In this document: positions 8,820 through 17,605 of the stretch, piece by piece | Layout of the letters: every line of letters begins with the position of its first letter | How positions within the stretch are numbered: the stretch's first letter is position 1 | Translations under genes and position numbers: made by a program | From: Sphingobium amiense | Lineage (GTDB): Bacteria; Pseudomonadota; Alphaproteobacteria; Sphingomonadales; Sphingomonadaceae | NCBI RefSeq assembly: GCF_003967075.1 | Contig: NZ_AP018664.1 | Span: forward strand, 310,001-374,000 | Reading direction: 5' to 3' | DNA length: 64,000 nucleotides | Notes under the pieces: generated by a model | What the model saw: only the letters and a program-made list of their open reading frames with translations | Told to the model about the DNA's origin: nothing | The model's database searches: none

Positions 8820-8835
8820 TTAGACCTTGGTCTAA
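8820..8835. promoter_or_regulatory. Perfect 7-2-7 inverted repeat upstream of pilus operon (NarL-box-like)
   Basis: TTAGACC-TT-GGTCTAA: two perfectly inverted heptamers separated by 2 bp. This is the geometry of NarL/FixJ-class response-regulator sites. It lies in the 211-bp gap 8708-8918, about 84 bp before the first pilin start. A NarL/LuxR-type regulator (16230-16886) is encoded next to the pilus operon, making it the obvious candidate binder; the pairing is inferred. Confidence 0.55.
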
Positions 8836-8918
8836 TTCGCCATGCTCCTGCCTGTGACCGGAAGGATTTGTTAACCGCGCTGCCGCCTTGGTCTCCCCAT
8901 ACATGAATGGAGAAGACT

Positions 8919-9503
8919 ATGGACTGCAACATCAAGGGACTGGCGCACCGCAGAAAGGCCGGTCTGCGCGCGGCTCGCATCCTCTTGGGGCTGTCGCTCG
9001 CAGCCTTCGTCACGCCTGCCGGGGCGGCCACGCAGGGCACGCTGGGCACCACCTCGCAGGGCAGCATCACGATCACGGCGACGGTGCCCAATCGCGCACA
9101 GATCACCGGTCTGACCGACATCAATTTCACCAACGCCGATCCGACGACGACCGCCACCGCAACGCAGAATGACTGCGTATGGAGCAACACGGCGACCAAG
9201 GGTTACAGTATCAAGGCGACGGGCAGCGGCACGGCGGGCGCCTTCACGCTCGCCAGCGGCGCGCTGACGCCCATTGCCTACAGCGTCCAGTGGAACCAGA
9301 GCAGCGGCCAGTCGTCCGGCACGTCGCTGACGGCGGGAACGGCGCTGTCGGGCCTCGTGTCGACGGCCACCACGCCCACATGCAGTTCCGGCCCGGCCAC
9401 CACGTCCAGCCTCATCGTGTCGATTGCGTCGGCCGACCTTCAGAACATGGTCGCCGCGACCAGCTATACCGGCACGCTGACGCTGCTCGTAACGCCGCAA
9501 TAG
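8919..9503 (+). CDS. Spore coat U-domain pilin subunit (archaic chaperone-usher pilus)
   Basis: 194 residues. The ATG at 8919 is chosen because GGAG lies 6 bases before it; an ATG at 8907 overlaps that ribosome site. A long signal peptide ends near TPAGAA. The mature part is a small Thr/Ser/Ala-rich beta protein with one Cys pair flanking the core. The ITITATVPNRAQI start and the final YTGTLTLLVTPQ strand are typical of SCPU/CsuA-B subunits, where the C-terminal strand docks into chaperone and usher. First gene of the pilus operon, so it may be the major subunit. Surface-exposed after assembly. Confidence 0.85.
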   Translation: MDCNIKGLAHRRKAGLRAARILLGLSLAAFVTPAGAATQGTLGTTSQGSITITATVPNRAQITGLTDINFTNADPTTTATATQNDCVWSNTATKGYSIKATGSGTAGAFTLASGALTPIAYSVQWNQSSGQSSGTSLTAGTALSGLVSTATTPTCSSGPATTSSLIVSIASADLQNMVAATSYTGTLTLLVTPQ

Positions 9504-9582
9504 GCGCGGGCGGGAAGATCTGGTTATGGCTGGCTCGGCACCTTCGGGTCGCTCCATGGTTGCCGTGCCAGCCAGGGGGTGG

Positions 9583-10089
9583 ATGGGCGGCTCGCGTCGC
9601 GCGGTGCCGTCCATCCATAAGATCGCGTCCCTTGCAGCACTGATGCTGGCCTGCGCCCTGCCGCGGCCGGCTTTCGCGCAACTGGCGCAGCTCAGCGACC
9701 TTTCCGATGTCTCCTTCGGCACGATCGTCAATGTGACGTCCGACGTTTCCCAAAGTCAGACGGTCTGCGCATACAGCAACGCGCTGTTTTCCAACTATAC
9801 CGTCCGGGCGACCGGATCGGGCGCTGGCGGCGCGTTCACGCTGGCTTCGGGCGCAGCGACGCTCGCTTACGAAGTGCAATGGAATTCGGCCGCGAACCAG
9901 AGCGGAGGCACGCAACTGACCGCCGGGGTCTCGCAATCCGGCTTCATTTCGCAGGGCGTGACGCCCGGCTGCACGCTGGGCCTCACCCGCAGCGGCAGCA
10001 TGACCGTCATCCTGCGCGCCGCCGCCCTCTCCGCCGCGCAGGCGGGCAGTTATTCCGGCACGCTCACCCTGATGATCTCGCCGAACTGA
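9583..10089 (+). CDS. Second spore coat U-domain pilin subunit
   Basis: 168 residues from the ATG at 9583, which gives a compact signal peptide (MGGSRRAVPSIHKIASL to PAFA); in-frame ATGs at 9526 and 9556 are possible but would lengthen it. The mature part shares the architecture of the preceding subunit: VRATGSGAGGAFTLASG parallels IKATGSGTAGAFTLASG, and it ends YSGTLTLMISPN. It was probably produced by duplication and serves as a minor or tip-proximal subunit. The gene starts 79 bp after the first subunit and 14 bp before the usher, in one operon. Confidence 0.82.
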   Translation: MGGSRRAVPSIHKIASLAALMLACALPRPAFAQLAQLSDLSDVSFGTIVNVTSDVSQSQTVCAYSNALFSNYTVRATGSGAGGAFTLASGAATLAYEVQWNSAANQSGGTQLTAGVSQSGFISQGVTPGCTLGLTRSGSMTVILRAAALSAAQAGSYSGTLTLMISPN

Positions 10090-10103
10090 GGGGGAGGAGC
10101 GTG

Positions 10104-12626
10104 ATGCTTCCCACCCGTGCGGTCCTTCCGTCCTCGACGGGCCTTGCGCTCATCCTGCTGGCGTTGACGCCTGGTTCCGGCCATGCGCAGGGGGATGCGG
10201 GGCTCGCGGTCGGGATGCCGTCCGGCTTTGCGGATCTGGCGCGGGCGCAGCAGATCGTCGTCGATCTCTATTTCGGCGGAGAATCCATCGGACAGGCGCA
10301 AGTGGAGGTGGAAGGCGGCACCGTGCGCCTGAACGATCCCGCCACCGCCGTGGGCCTCATCCCCCATGTCGCCGATGTAGCGGCGGTTACGGCGGCGCTG
10401 AGCGGTCCGCTCGACGCCCATGCCGATCTCGTCTGTTCGCAGGGCAGCAATCCGGACGATTGCGGGCGTCTTGCACCGCCCGTTGCGGGCGTTATTTTCG
10501 ATCGGGACCGCTTTCGCCTGACGCTGTTCGTGTCGCCGCGCTATCTGGCCGTCCGGTCTGCGATGCAGGACGTCTATCTGCCCATGCCCGACGCCGGATT
10601 GTCGCTGGTGGACTGGGTGGCCGGGACCGTGGCGGGATCGTCGGGAGGCAGGACCGAATTTGCGATCCAGAATCGCGCGGTGCTGGGCGACCGGGATGCC
10701 CGCCTCGTCAGCACCACTTCCTATTCATCGACCCTCGGGCTGAAGGGCGACGTTCTCGCGGTGCAGGTCGACAAGCCCGGCATACGCTACACCGCAGGCG
10801 CCTTCTGGGCGCCCGGCCTCGATCTCGCCGGGCGGCGGCGCATATTGGGCGCGGGCGTGGAAACGCAGTTCGACACCCGCGCCGACAAGGATGTCATCAG
10901 CGGAACGCCGCTCATCGTGTCGCTGGCCCAGCGCTCGCGAGTCGATATGCTGGTCGACGGCCGGCTGGTGGGATCGCGCGTCTACGATGCGGGCAACCAG
11001 AGCATCGACACATCGGCGCTGCCCGATGGCAGTTACGAAGTGAAACTGCTCATACAGGAAATCGGTGGCGTCCAACGCGAAGAGCGGAGGTTTTTCGCCA
11101 AGAATGCGCGGATCGCGCCCGCAGGCGAATGGCTGTGGTTTGCGCGGGGAGGGGTGCTGGTGCAGGATCGCCCCGGCGCATTCCTGTCGGCGACGCGCAA
11201 GCTCTACGCCGAAGCGGGCGCGTCGCGCCGCCTTGGCCGTCACTTCGCGCTCGACACGAGCTGGGTCGCGTCGGGCGACCGCCTGATTGCCGAGGCGGGC
11301 GCCTATCTGCTGACCGCCCCCGCGCAGTTCCGCCTTGCGGTTCTGGGGTCCAGCAAAATGGACAGCGGCATTCTGTTTCAGGCGAACAGCACCGGCGTAT
11401 CGCGGCTGAACTTCAACATCGACGCCCGCCGCGTGCACACGCATGACGACAGCCCGCTGATCGCGTCGAGCGATCTGACCGGGCCGGCGGCGAGCCGCCC
11501 CGGCTTCCCCGCCGCGCGTCCGTGGGGCGGCAGCTTCACGCAGGTGATGGGCGATATCAGCTATCGCCTGAAGCATGCGCAGATCAACCTGTCGGCCTTC
11601 TACCGGCGCGACCATCTGCAGGATCATTATGCGGTGGGGCCGACCGCGCGCTGGTCGGTGCTGCGGCGCGGAGGCATCGACCTTACGCTGGAAGGCAATC
11701 TGTCGCAGTCCAGCATCGGACGTTCGGCCTATGCGGGGATACGCCTGCAGATTCTGGGCCCGCGCCATTCCTTGTCCACGACAGCGGGCGTCCAGTCCCT
11801 GCCGTCCGCGCCGGGCCGCCGGAACAGCGGCATCGTCGGCGGCGTGCAGGGAAGCTGGCAGAATGACGATGTCCGGGGCGGCAGCCTGATGCTGACCGGC
11901 AGCGTGGATCATCTTCCGGACGACGATGTCGCCCATGCCCGCGCCGACTGGCGTGGGCCGATCGGTGCCTTCGGCGCCGACGTCGTTCAGCAACTGGACG
12001 GCGCGGGCCGCACCCAGTTCAGCCTGACGGGCCAGACGTCTCTCATCGCGAGCCGTGGCATGGCGGCGCTGGGCGGTCGCGACCAGAGCGACAGCATGAT
12101 CGCCATTCGCCTGAAGGACGCGCCGCCGGACGCCGTTTTCGAAGTGCTGGTGAACGAAACGCCGCGCGCCCGGTTGCGGGGAGGCGAAACCCAACTGGTT
12201 GCCGTCCCCTCCTACCGCCAATATGGCGTCCGTATCCGCCCGGTCGGCGGAAGCCTCGCGCATTTCGATACGGCGACACGCCGCATCAGCGTTTTCCCCG
12301 GCAATGTCGCGACGCTGGCATGGTCGGCAAAGAGCGTCGTGGCGATGTTCGGCCGCATGCTGTGGCCAAACGGAGCGCCGGTGGCGGAAGCCGACATCGT
12401 GACCCGCGACGCCATCGCCCGGACCGATGCGCAGGGCTATTTCCAGATCGAAACCAGCCGCGACGCCGATCTTGGCGTTCGCGCACCCGATGGCCGCAAT
12501 TGTCAGGTGTCGATTAACGCGCCTGAAAGCACGGCGGCCTATATTCCGCTGGGGACGGTCCTGTGCAGGCCATATACCCCGCTCGGCCCGCCCTGGCGCA
12601 TCGCTGCCAACGAAGGAAGACCATGA
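10104..12626 (+). CDS. Fimbrial outer-membrane usher (CsuD/PapC family)
   Basis: 840 residues. The ATG at 10104 follows GGGGAGGAGC; a GTG directly before it is too close. A signal peptide ends at GSGHAQ. Regions seen: an N-terminal usher domain (LYFGGESIGQAQVEV), a central beta-barrel with many alternating strands, the plug-like VDMLVDGRLVGSRVYDAG segment, and a C-terminal domain with the LWPNGAPVAEADIVTRD motif of usher CTDs. It forms the secretion pore on which chaperone-subunit complexes polymerise. The stop overlaps the chaperone start (ATGA). Confidence 0.9.
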   Translation: MLPTRAVLPSSTGLALILLALTPGSGHAQGDAGLAVGMPSGFADLARAQQIVVDLYFGGESIGQAQVEVEGGTVRLNDPATAVGLIPHVADVAAVTAALSGPLDAHADLVCSQGSNPDDCGRLAPPVAGVIFDRDRFRLTLFVSPRYLAVRSAMQDVYLPMPDAGLSLVDWVAGTVAGSSGGRTEFAIQNRAVLGDRDARLVSTTSYSSTLGLKGDVLAVQVDKPGIRYTAGAFWAPGLDLAGRRRILGAGVETQFDTRADKDVISGTPLIVSLAQRSRVDMLVDGRLVGSRVYDAGNQSIDTSALPDGSYEVKLLIQEIGGVQREERRFFAKNARIAPAGEWLWFARGGVLVQDRPGAFLSATRKLYAEAGASRRLGRHFALDTSWVASGDRLIAEAGAYLLTAPAQFRLAVLGSSKMDSGILFQANSTGVSRLNFNIDARRVHTHDDSPLIASSDLTGPAASRPGFPAARPWGGSFTQVMGDISYRLKHAQINLSAFYRRDHLQDHYAVGPTARWSVLRRGGIDLTLEGNLSQSSIGRSAYAGIRLQILGPRHSLSTTAGVQSLPSAPGRRNSGIVGGVQGSWQNDDVRGGSLMLTGSVDHLPDDDVAHARADWRGPIGAFGADVVQQLDGAGRTQFSLTGQTSLIASRGMAALGGRDQSDSMIAIRLKDAPPDAVFEVLVNETPRARLRGGETQLVAVPSYRQYGVRIRPVGGSLAHFDTATRRISVFPGNVATLAWSAKSVVAMFGRMLWPNGAPVAEADIVTRDAIARTDAQGYFQIETSRDADLGVRAPDGRNCQVSINAPESTAAYIPLGTVLCRPYTPLGPPWRIAANEGRP

Positions 12627-13318
12627 CCGACATCCGCGCCCTGCTCCCGCGCATCCTCCTCGCTGCCCTCGCCCTGACGGCTTCGCCGGGCGCACGCGCC
12701 AATCTGGTGCTGAGTCAGGTCATCCTCGACCTCGTTCCCGGCACGCCGCAGGCGCAGGACATCGAAGTGTGGAACAACAGCAAGGAGCGCAGCTATGTCG
12801 TCGCCGAACCCGTCGAGGTGAAGGCGCCCGGCACGCCCGAGGAACAGCGCGTGACTCAGCCCGATCCGGGCATCCTGGGTCTGCTCGTCACGCCCCAGCG
12901 CATGATTCTGGAACCCGGCCAGCGGCGTCTGGTCCGGGTGGCGGCGGTCGCGCCGCGCGGCGCGCGCGACCGGATCTACCGTGTCGCGATCAAGCCGGTT
13001 GCGGGCGAGGTGACGGCGGGCAACAGCGCGCTCAAGCTGATGGTGGGCTATGACGTGCTCGTCATCTATCGTCCCGAACAGCTCGACGGGTCCGTGTCGG
13101 CGCAGCGGTCCGGGGGCAGCATCACGTTCCGCAACAGCGGCAACACCAATGTCGAAATGTTCGAGGGCAAACAGTGCGACGCCGCGGGCAGGGCGTGCCG
13201 GACCCTGCCGTCCAACCGGCTGTATCCCGGCGCGACATGGCAGGTCGCCGTCGATCCCGCCAATCCGGTCGAATATCGCGTGGCGACCGCCGGTCAGTCC
13301 GTGGTCAGCAAATTCTGA
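12623..13318 (+). CDS. Periplasmic pilus chaperone (CsuC-like)
   Basis: 231 residues; the ATG overlaps the usher stop and is preceded by GGAAGA. The signal peptide ends ASPGARA. It has two immunoglobulin-like domains. The first carries QAQDIEVWNNSKERSYV and LLVTPQRMILEPGQRRLVRV, the edge strand and cleft that bind pilin subunits. The second contains GYDVLVIYRP and NTNVEMFEGKQC. It stabilises SCPU subunits by donor-strand complementation. The order subunit-subunit-usher-chaperone differs from Acinetobacter csu, where the chaperone precedes the usher. No CsuE-like third subunit is present. Confidence 0.88.
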   Translation: MTDIRALLPRILLAALALTASPGARANLVLSQVILDLVPGTPQAQDIEVWNNSKERSYVVAEPVEVKAPGTPEEQRVTQPDPGILGLLVTPQRMILEPGQRRLVRVAAVAPRGARDRIYRVAIKPVAGEVTAGNSALKLMVGYDVLVIYRPEQLDGSVSAQRSGGSITFRNSGNTNVEMFEGKQCDAAGRACRTLPSNRLYPGATWQVAVDPANPVEYRVATAGQSVVSKF

Positions 13319-13333
13319 CGACGGGTGGCAGCT

Positions 13334-13735
13334 TCAGCTTTGGTTTGCGACCCTTGCAATTTCATCCAGCCGCTGAGCGAGGGTGAGGGGGTCGAACGGC
13401 TTGAGGATCACATCGGCCGCGCCCGCTGCCTTATACTCCTCGATGTCCGCCAGTCGCGCCCGCGCGGTCAGGAAGACGAAGGGCACGGTGGCGAAGTCCG
13501 GCAGCGCCTGCAGCGCCTTCATCAGCTTGGGGCCGCTGATGCCCGGCATCATGACGTCCAGCATGGCGATGTCGGGCCGCCAGTCGTCCGATCCCGCCGC
13601 CGATAGCGCTTCCTCACCCCTGTCGAAGGCGCGGAGTTCCACCGAAGGGTCAAGCGACAGCGCCAGCGTGACGATATGGCGGATGTCGTCGTCATCGTCG
13701 ACATAGAGAACAGACAGGCGATGGGACGTCGTCAT
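13334..13735 (-). CDS. Stand-alone receiver-domain response regulator
   Basis: 133 residues, a single CheY-like REC domain and no output domain. The acidic pocket is VDDDDD (12-16), the phosphoacceptor is Asp60 in AMLDVMMPG, and Lys112 lies in LKPFDP. The ATG overlaps the stop of the hybrid kinase (ATGA), so kinase and receiver are made together. It probably accepts phosphate from the kinase and acts by protein-protein interaction or as a phosphate sink. It converges on the pilus chaperone gene with only 15 bp between them. Confidence 0.9.
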   Translation of the reverse strand: MTTSHRLSVLYVDDDDDIRHIVTLALSLDPSVELRAFDRGEEALSAAGSDDWRPDIAMLDVMMPGISGPKLMKALQALPDFATVPFVFLTARARLADIEEYKAAGAADVILKPFDPLTLAQRLDEIARVANQS

Positions 13736-16233
13736 GCTGGTGCCTCCCCTTGGTCCGATAGCTTCGCGGCGATCACGCGCCGCACCGTTGCTTTGAGATC
13801 GGGCAGCGATGTGCGTGACTTGGTGAGCACCGCGCTGACCTGCTCCTGAAGGCGGGGGTCGATGTCATGCGCAGAATAGATGATCGTCGGGATGGCGACG
13901 CCCTCCTCATCGAAGAGGTGAGGGAGCAGGTCGAGGCCATATCCTTCCTCCAGATGCATATCGAGGATGGCGAGGTGCGGGGTTTCCACCCCAAGCAAAG
14001 CGCGCGCTTCGTCAAGCGTTCGGGCCTTGAGCATATAGGCCTGCCCCTCCAGCGCCGACGCGGTGATTTCCAGCGTGTCCTGATCGTCGTCCAGATGCAG
14101 CACGACCGGCCTTTCGCCGTTCGGTTGCCGGAAGGCGGCGGAGATGGCTGTTTTGAGACGCAATACGTCCACCGGCTTGTCGATCCAGTCGACAAGATCG
14201 AGCGGTAGCGGCGCATCGGCGTCGGGCGGCGAGGCGATCATCAATATGGACAGCGATTCCGGCCCTTCGTGCCGCCGCACCTCCCGCGCGAAGTCGAAAG
14301 CATCCGCGTCGTCCAGCGCCATGTCGAGCAGCAGCAGGCTGTAACTGTTGGCGGATATTTCCGCGCGCGCGGCAGCGGCATTGGTCACGATCCGGGCGAA
14401 ATAGCCTTCTTCGGCGAGATGGGACTGAAGCGTTTTGGCAACCGCCGCATTGCTCTCGCAGATCAGGATGGAAGCGCCGCCGTCCTCGTCCCTGCCGGAT
14501 GCCGTCGCCGTGGACCCCAATATCGTCGGCAGCGACAGGGCGAACCGCGTGCCGCCCTGCGGACGGTCCTCGAACCATAGTTCGCCGCCATGCTGGGTCA
14601 TGATTTCCCGCGCGATCGCCAGCCCCAGACCCGTTCCGGGCGCGGCCTCTCCATTGCCCGCGCGCTCAAACCGGCCGAAGATGCGGGCGCGGAACTCGGG
14701 CGGTATGCCCGGACCGTCATCGTCCACGTAAACGATGGCCCGCCGCCTGTCGCCGCTGGGCATCAGGCCGACCGTCACCTTGCCTTCTGCGGGCGAAATC
14801 TTGATCGCATTCGAAAGAAGATTGGTGAGCACCTGCTGCAAGCGCTCCGCGTCACCCTGCACCATGACCGGGTCGTCTCCGGCAGAGGTTTGCACCGCCA
14901 CGTTCGCGGAGCGGGCGAGACCCTCGAAATCCTCGCAGGCATGCAGGATGACGTCGCGCAGGTCGGTGGCGGTCAGGGCCATCCGCAGCTTGCCCGCTTC
15001 GATCCGGTCGATGTCGAGCATGTCGTTGATGAGGCGGATGAGCCGCTGCGCGTTATTTTCCGCAATCGCGACGAGACCGGTCGACTGGGGCGTCAGATCG
15101 GCGGTGTCGCGCTTCAGCAGCGCAAGTGCGCCGACGATGGAGGTCAGCGGCGTGCGCAGTTCATGGCTGACGGTGGAAATGAGGTTGTCTTTGAGCTGCT
15201 CGATGCGCTTGCGCTCGGCGATATCCCGGAACGAGGCGACGATATGCTCGCCATCCGACAGCGCCATCACCCCCAGCGCGATGTCGACGGGCAGTTTCCG
15301 GCCGCTCTTGTGGCGCACGAGGCAGTCGGTCCAGAAATGGGTCCGCAAGGTGCCGTCGGCCAGCCCGATGCGTTCGAGAAAGGTGCCGACGCCCGAAGCA
15401 ATGTCGGAGATGAGGTCGAAGTCCCGCCGCGCCAGCTCATTCGGCTGGTAGCCCAGCATCCGGCTGGCCGCGAGGTTGATGGTTTCGATGCTGCCGCTGG
15501 GATTGATGATGATGATCGGATCAATGGTGCTGTTGAGGATCGTTTCGTTGCGCTGCGCCGCTTCGTAAGCGCTCAGCTCCAGCTCATATCGGCTGGCGCG
15601 GTTGCGCCACACGGCGACCAGCGCCGTCACCAGCGACAGCGTGCTGAAGCCGAGAAACAGCCACCACAGACGCTGAAGAGTCTCCGTGCGTTCGCGATAG
15701 GCGTTGAGACGGGTTCTGCCGATCTGCTGTTCCTGCGCGATGATCCTGTTGAGCTGGGCCTGAAGGCGGGACATCAGACGCTTGCCTTCGCCGTCCGACA
15801 CCCGCTTCTGCGCGGCGGCGGCGCCCTGCGTGTCGTAGATGCGGAACACCGCGTCCATTTCGGCGATCTTGGCATTGGCGAGCGCGCGCAGGCTGAGGAA
15901 GCTCCCGCGATGCGCGGCCTGACTGCGGAAGTGGATGTCCGCCGCGGCGAAGGATGCCCCGATTTCCGAACGCCATTCCCGGTAGCGCGCCCGGAATTCC
16001 GGATCGTGGGTGATGACATAGCCGCGCTGGCTGCTTTCGGCCGCCCTCAATTCCGACAGCGTGTCAATGAGGGTGATGCGCCGTTCGAACGACCGGTCGG
16101 CCTCTTCGCGAAGGTCGTTCCACCGCTGATATTCGGTGCCGAGCCAGAACAGCGATGCGGCAAGGACGAGGGGGAAGAGAAGGGCGAGAGCAATGAAGAG
16201 GAAGGGACGGGGAGCCTGTGGTGCTTTGGTCAT
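13732..16233 (-). CDS. CHASE3-PAS hybrid sensor histidine kinase with two receiver domains
   Basis: 833 residues. Order: TM helix (about 11-30), periplasmic CHASE3-type helical domain (about 35-175, with AAESSQRGYVITHD), second TM (about 185-207), PAS (about 225-340), HisKA with phospho-His near 357 (SHELRTPL), HATPase (about 460-570, DDGPGIP and GTGLGLAI), REC1 (Asp about 637, LLLLDMALDD) and REC2 (Asp about 758, LAILDMHLEE). It is an inner-membrane sensor with an internal phosphorelay. The gene is coupled by ATGA overlaps to a NarL-type regulator upstream and a single receiver downstream, so one operon holds four receiver domains in all. The signal is unknown; the neighbouring pilus operon is the probable target. 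Confidence 0.92.
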   Translation of the reverse strand: MTKAPQAPRPFLFIALALLFPLVLAASLFWLGTEYQRWNDLREEADRSFERRITLIDTLSELRAAESSQRGYVITHDPEFRARYREWRSEIGASFAAADIHFRSQAAHRGSFLSLRALANAKIAEMDAVFRIYDTQGAAAAQKRVSDGEGKRLMSRLQAQLNRIIAQEQQIGRTRLNAYRERTETLQRLWWLFLGFSTLSLVTALVAVWRNRASRYELELSAYEAAQRNETILNSTIDPIIIINPSGSIETINLAASRMLGYQPNELARRDFDLISDIASGVGTFLERIGLADGTLRTHFWTDCLVRHKSGRKLPVDIALGVMALSDGEHIVASFRDIAERKRIEQLKDNLISTVSHELRTPLTSIVGALALLKRDTADLTPQSTGLVAIAENNAQRLIRLINDMLDIDRIEAGKLRMALTATDLRDVILHACEDFEGLARSANVAVQTSAGDDPVMVQGDAERLQQVLTNLLSNAIKISPAEGKVTVGLMPSGDRRRAIVYVDDDGPGIPPEFRARIFGRFERAGNGEAAPGTGLGLAIAREIMTQHGGELWFEDRPQGGTRFALSLPTILGSTATASGRDEDGGASILICESNAAVAKTLQSHLAEEGYFARIVTNAAAARAEISANSYSLLLLDMALDDADAFDFAREVRRHEGPESLSILMIASPPDADAPLPLDLVDWIDKPVDVLRLKTAISAAFRQPNGERPVVLHLDDDQDTLEITASALEGQAYMLKARTLDEARALLGVETPHLAILDMHLEEGYGLDLLPHLFDEEGVAIPTIIYSAHDIDPRLQEQVSAVLTKSRTSLPDLKATVRRVIAAKLSDQGEAPA

Positions 16234-16886
16234 CTGGCTTTTTCCCCCGACACTTCACCCAGTAACGGCTGGATGGCGAGCAGCGCCTGGGCGCGGTTGT
16301 TGACCTGAAGTTTGCGGAAGATCGCCGTGAGATGCGCCTTGATCGTGGCTTCGGACACGTCGAGGTCGGCGGCGATCTGCTTGTTCAGCCGCCCGTCGGA
16401 CAGGGCGATGAGGACGCGCAACTGCGCGCCGGAAAGGCTGGCGATCTGCTCGCGCAGTCCGGCGGAGCCGTTCGCGGCCGCGATGTCGGGAAAGCAGCGT
16501 TTTCCATTGACCAGATCGCGGATGTCGCGGGCCAGTTCGTCGAACGGCGTGGACTTGTACAGGAAACCCGCCGCGCCGAGCGCCATCGCGCCTTCCACCA
16601 GCACGACGGTTTCGTGCGCCGAAATGACCGCGATCGGGATGCGGCTCGCGATATGCTGGATCTGAAGGAAGCCGGAAAAGCCCCGTGCATCGGGCAGAAC
16701 GAAGTCGAGCAGGATCAGGCGATAGCGGCCATATCGCTCCAGCGCGGCCAGGCTTTCCCCCACGGTGCCCGCCGTGTCGATCGCCACCCCCGGAACGGCC
16801 GCTCGAGCAGCGAGCGCCAACCCTTCGCGAAGGAGCGGATGGTCGTCCGCAATCAATATGCGGCCGCCCGGTGAAGTGTCCACCAT
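16230..16886 (-). CDS. NarL/LuxR-type response regulator
   Basis: 218 residues: N-terminal receiver (IADDH acidic pocket, phosphoacceptor Asp61 in LILLDFVLPD, Lys in LYKSTPF) and C-terminal LuxR helix-turn-helix (about 150-212, LSDGRLNKQIAADLDVSEATIKAHL). It is the DNA-binding output of the three-gene two-component operon and overlaps the kinase start by ATGA. A perfect 7-2-7 inverted repeat of the type bound by this class lies upstream of the nearby pilin gene. Confidence 0.92.
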   Translation of the reverse strand: MVDTSPGGRILIADDHPLLREGLALAARAAVPGVAIDTAGTVGESLAALERYGRYRLILLDFVLPDARGFSGFLQIQHIASRIPIAVISAHETVVLVEGAMALGAAGFLYKSTPFDELARDIRDLVNGKRCFPDIAAANGSAGLREQIASLSGAQLRVLIALSDGRLNKQIAADLDVSEATIKAHLTAIFRKLQVNNRAQALLAIQPLLGEVSGEKAR

Positions 16887-16960
16887 CCCCTACCCTGTCT
16901 TTGTCCATCCTGTTAGAATGGACGCAGCCCCCACTGCTCGACGAGGACCATAAAAAATTT

Positions 16961-17542
16961 ATGCCGCGAATGCAAAGGCCTTTGGCCGGCATGACCTTCG
17001 GAAACCTTTTGACATATTCGCATGTCGGACAGGCGCTGGAGAAGGCGGGGTGGGCGCTTTGCGGGCAGGAACCGCCCCTGCATGACGAGATCTGCCTGCT
17101 GATCGTCGAAAATATCGGGGATCATGCCGGCGATCCGCTCCGTCATATCGTGGGAATTGCCGTGCCCGGAGGGGAGGGTGATTCTGGCGCGGATTTCTCG
17201 TTCGATCCGCAGGGCGGCGTCGCAGCGCTGGCGCTATTATTCGAGTCCTGGCTGCCGCCCGATACCGAACCGCTCGACCGGCTGCTGGCCATGTTCGGAG
17301 AAGCCGAGTTCCTGCCGCTGGTGAAAGGGCTGCAAAGGGAACTGGCCGCCGCGTGCGACGGCGATCATCTGGGGTGCATCAGCCCGCACCGGCTGGCCGG
17401 GCTGTCGGGCACGCTGGGCTTTGCCGTTCTGAGCAGAAGCTGGAGCGCGGTCGATGCGGGGGAAGGGGATTTCGCCGTGGCGCGGCAGGAAAGCCGCAAG
17501 GCGGCGGTGGCGATCACCCGATGGCTGGATGGGCGGGGATGA
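16961..17542 (+). CDS. Hypothetical protein, 193 residues
   Basis: I do not recognise this family. The ATG at 16961 is the first one downstream of the promoter shared with the divergent response-regulator operon; ATG 16991 is an alternative. The product is soluble, acidic and rich in Leu/Gly with no signal peptide or membrane helix. Segments such as LHDEICLLIVENIGDHAGDP and GCISPHRLAGLSGTLGFAVL look like a compact folded domain. The codon pattern matches neighbouring genes, so it is probably real. Its position facing the two-component operon suggests a role linked to that system, without direct evidence. Confidence 0.6.
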   Translation: MPRMQRPLAGMTFGNLLTYSHVGQALEKAGWALCGQEPPLHDEICLLIVENIGDHAGDPLRHIVGIAVPGGEGDSGADFSFDPQGGVAALALLFESWLPPDTEPLDRLLAMFGEAEFLPLVKGLQRELAAACDGDHLGCISPHRLAGLSGTLGFAVLSRSWSAVDAGEGDFAVARQESRKAAVAITRWLDGRG

Positions 17543-17605
17543 TCTGAGACCGGACCGCCTTAAAGCGACAGCGATGTAGACAGGTACGCGGGGATCTGCC
17601 GCGAT

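Noticed and set aside
14590..16308. 572-codon plus-strand frame opposite the hybrid kinase
   Set aside because: The minus strand encodes unmistakable HisKA, HATPase and receiver motifs; the plus frame has no recognisable domain.
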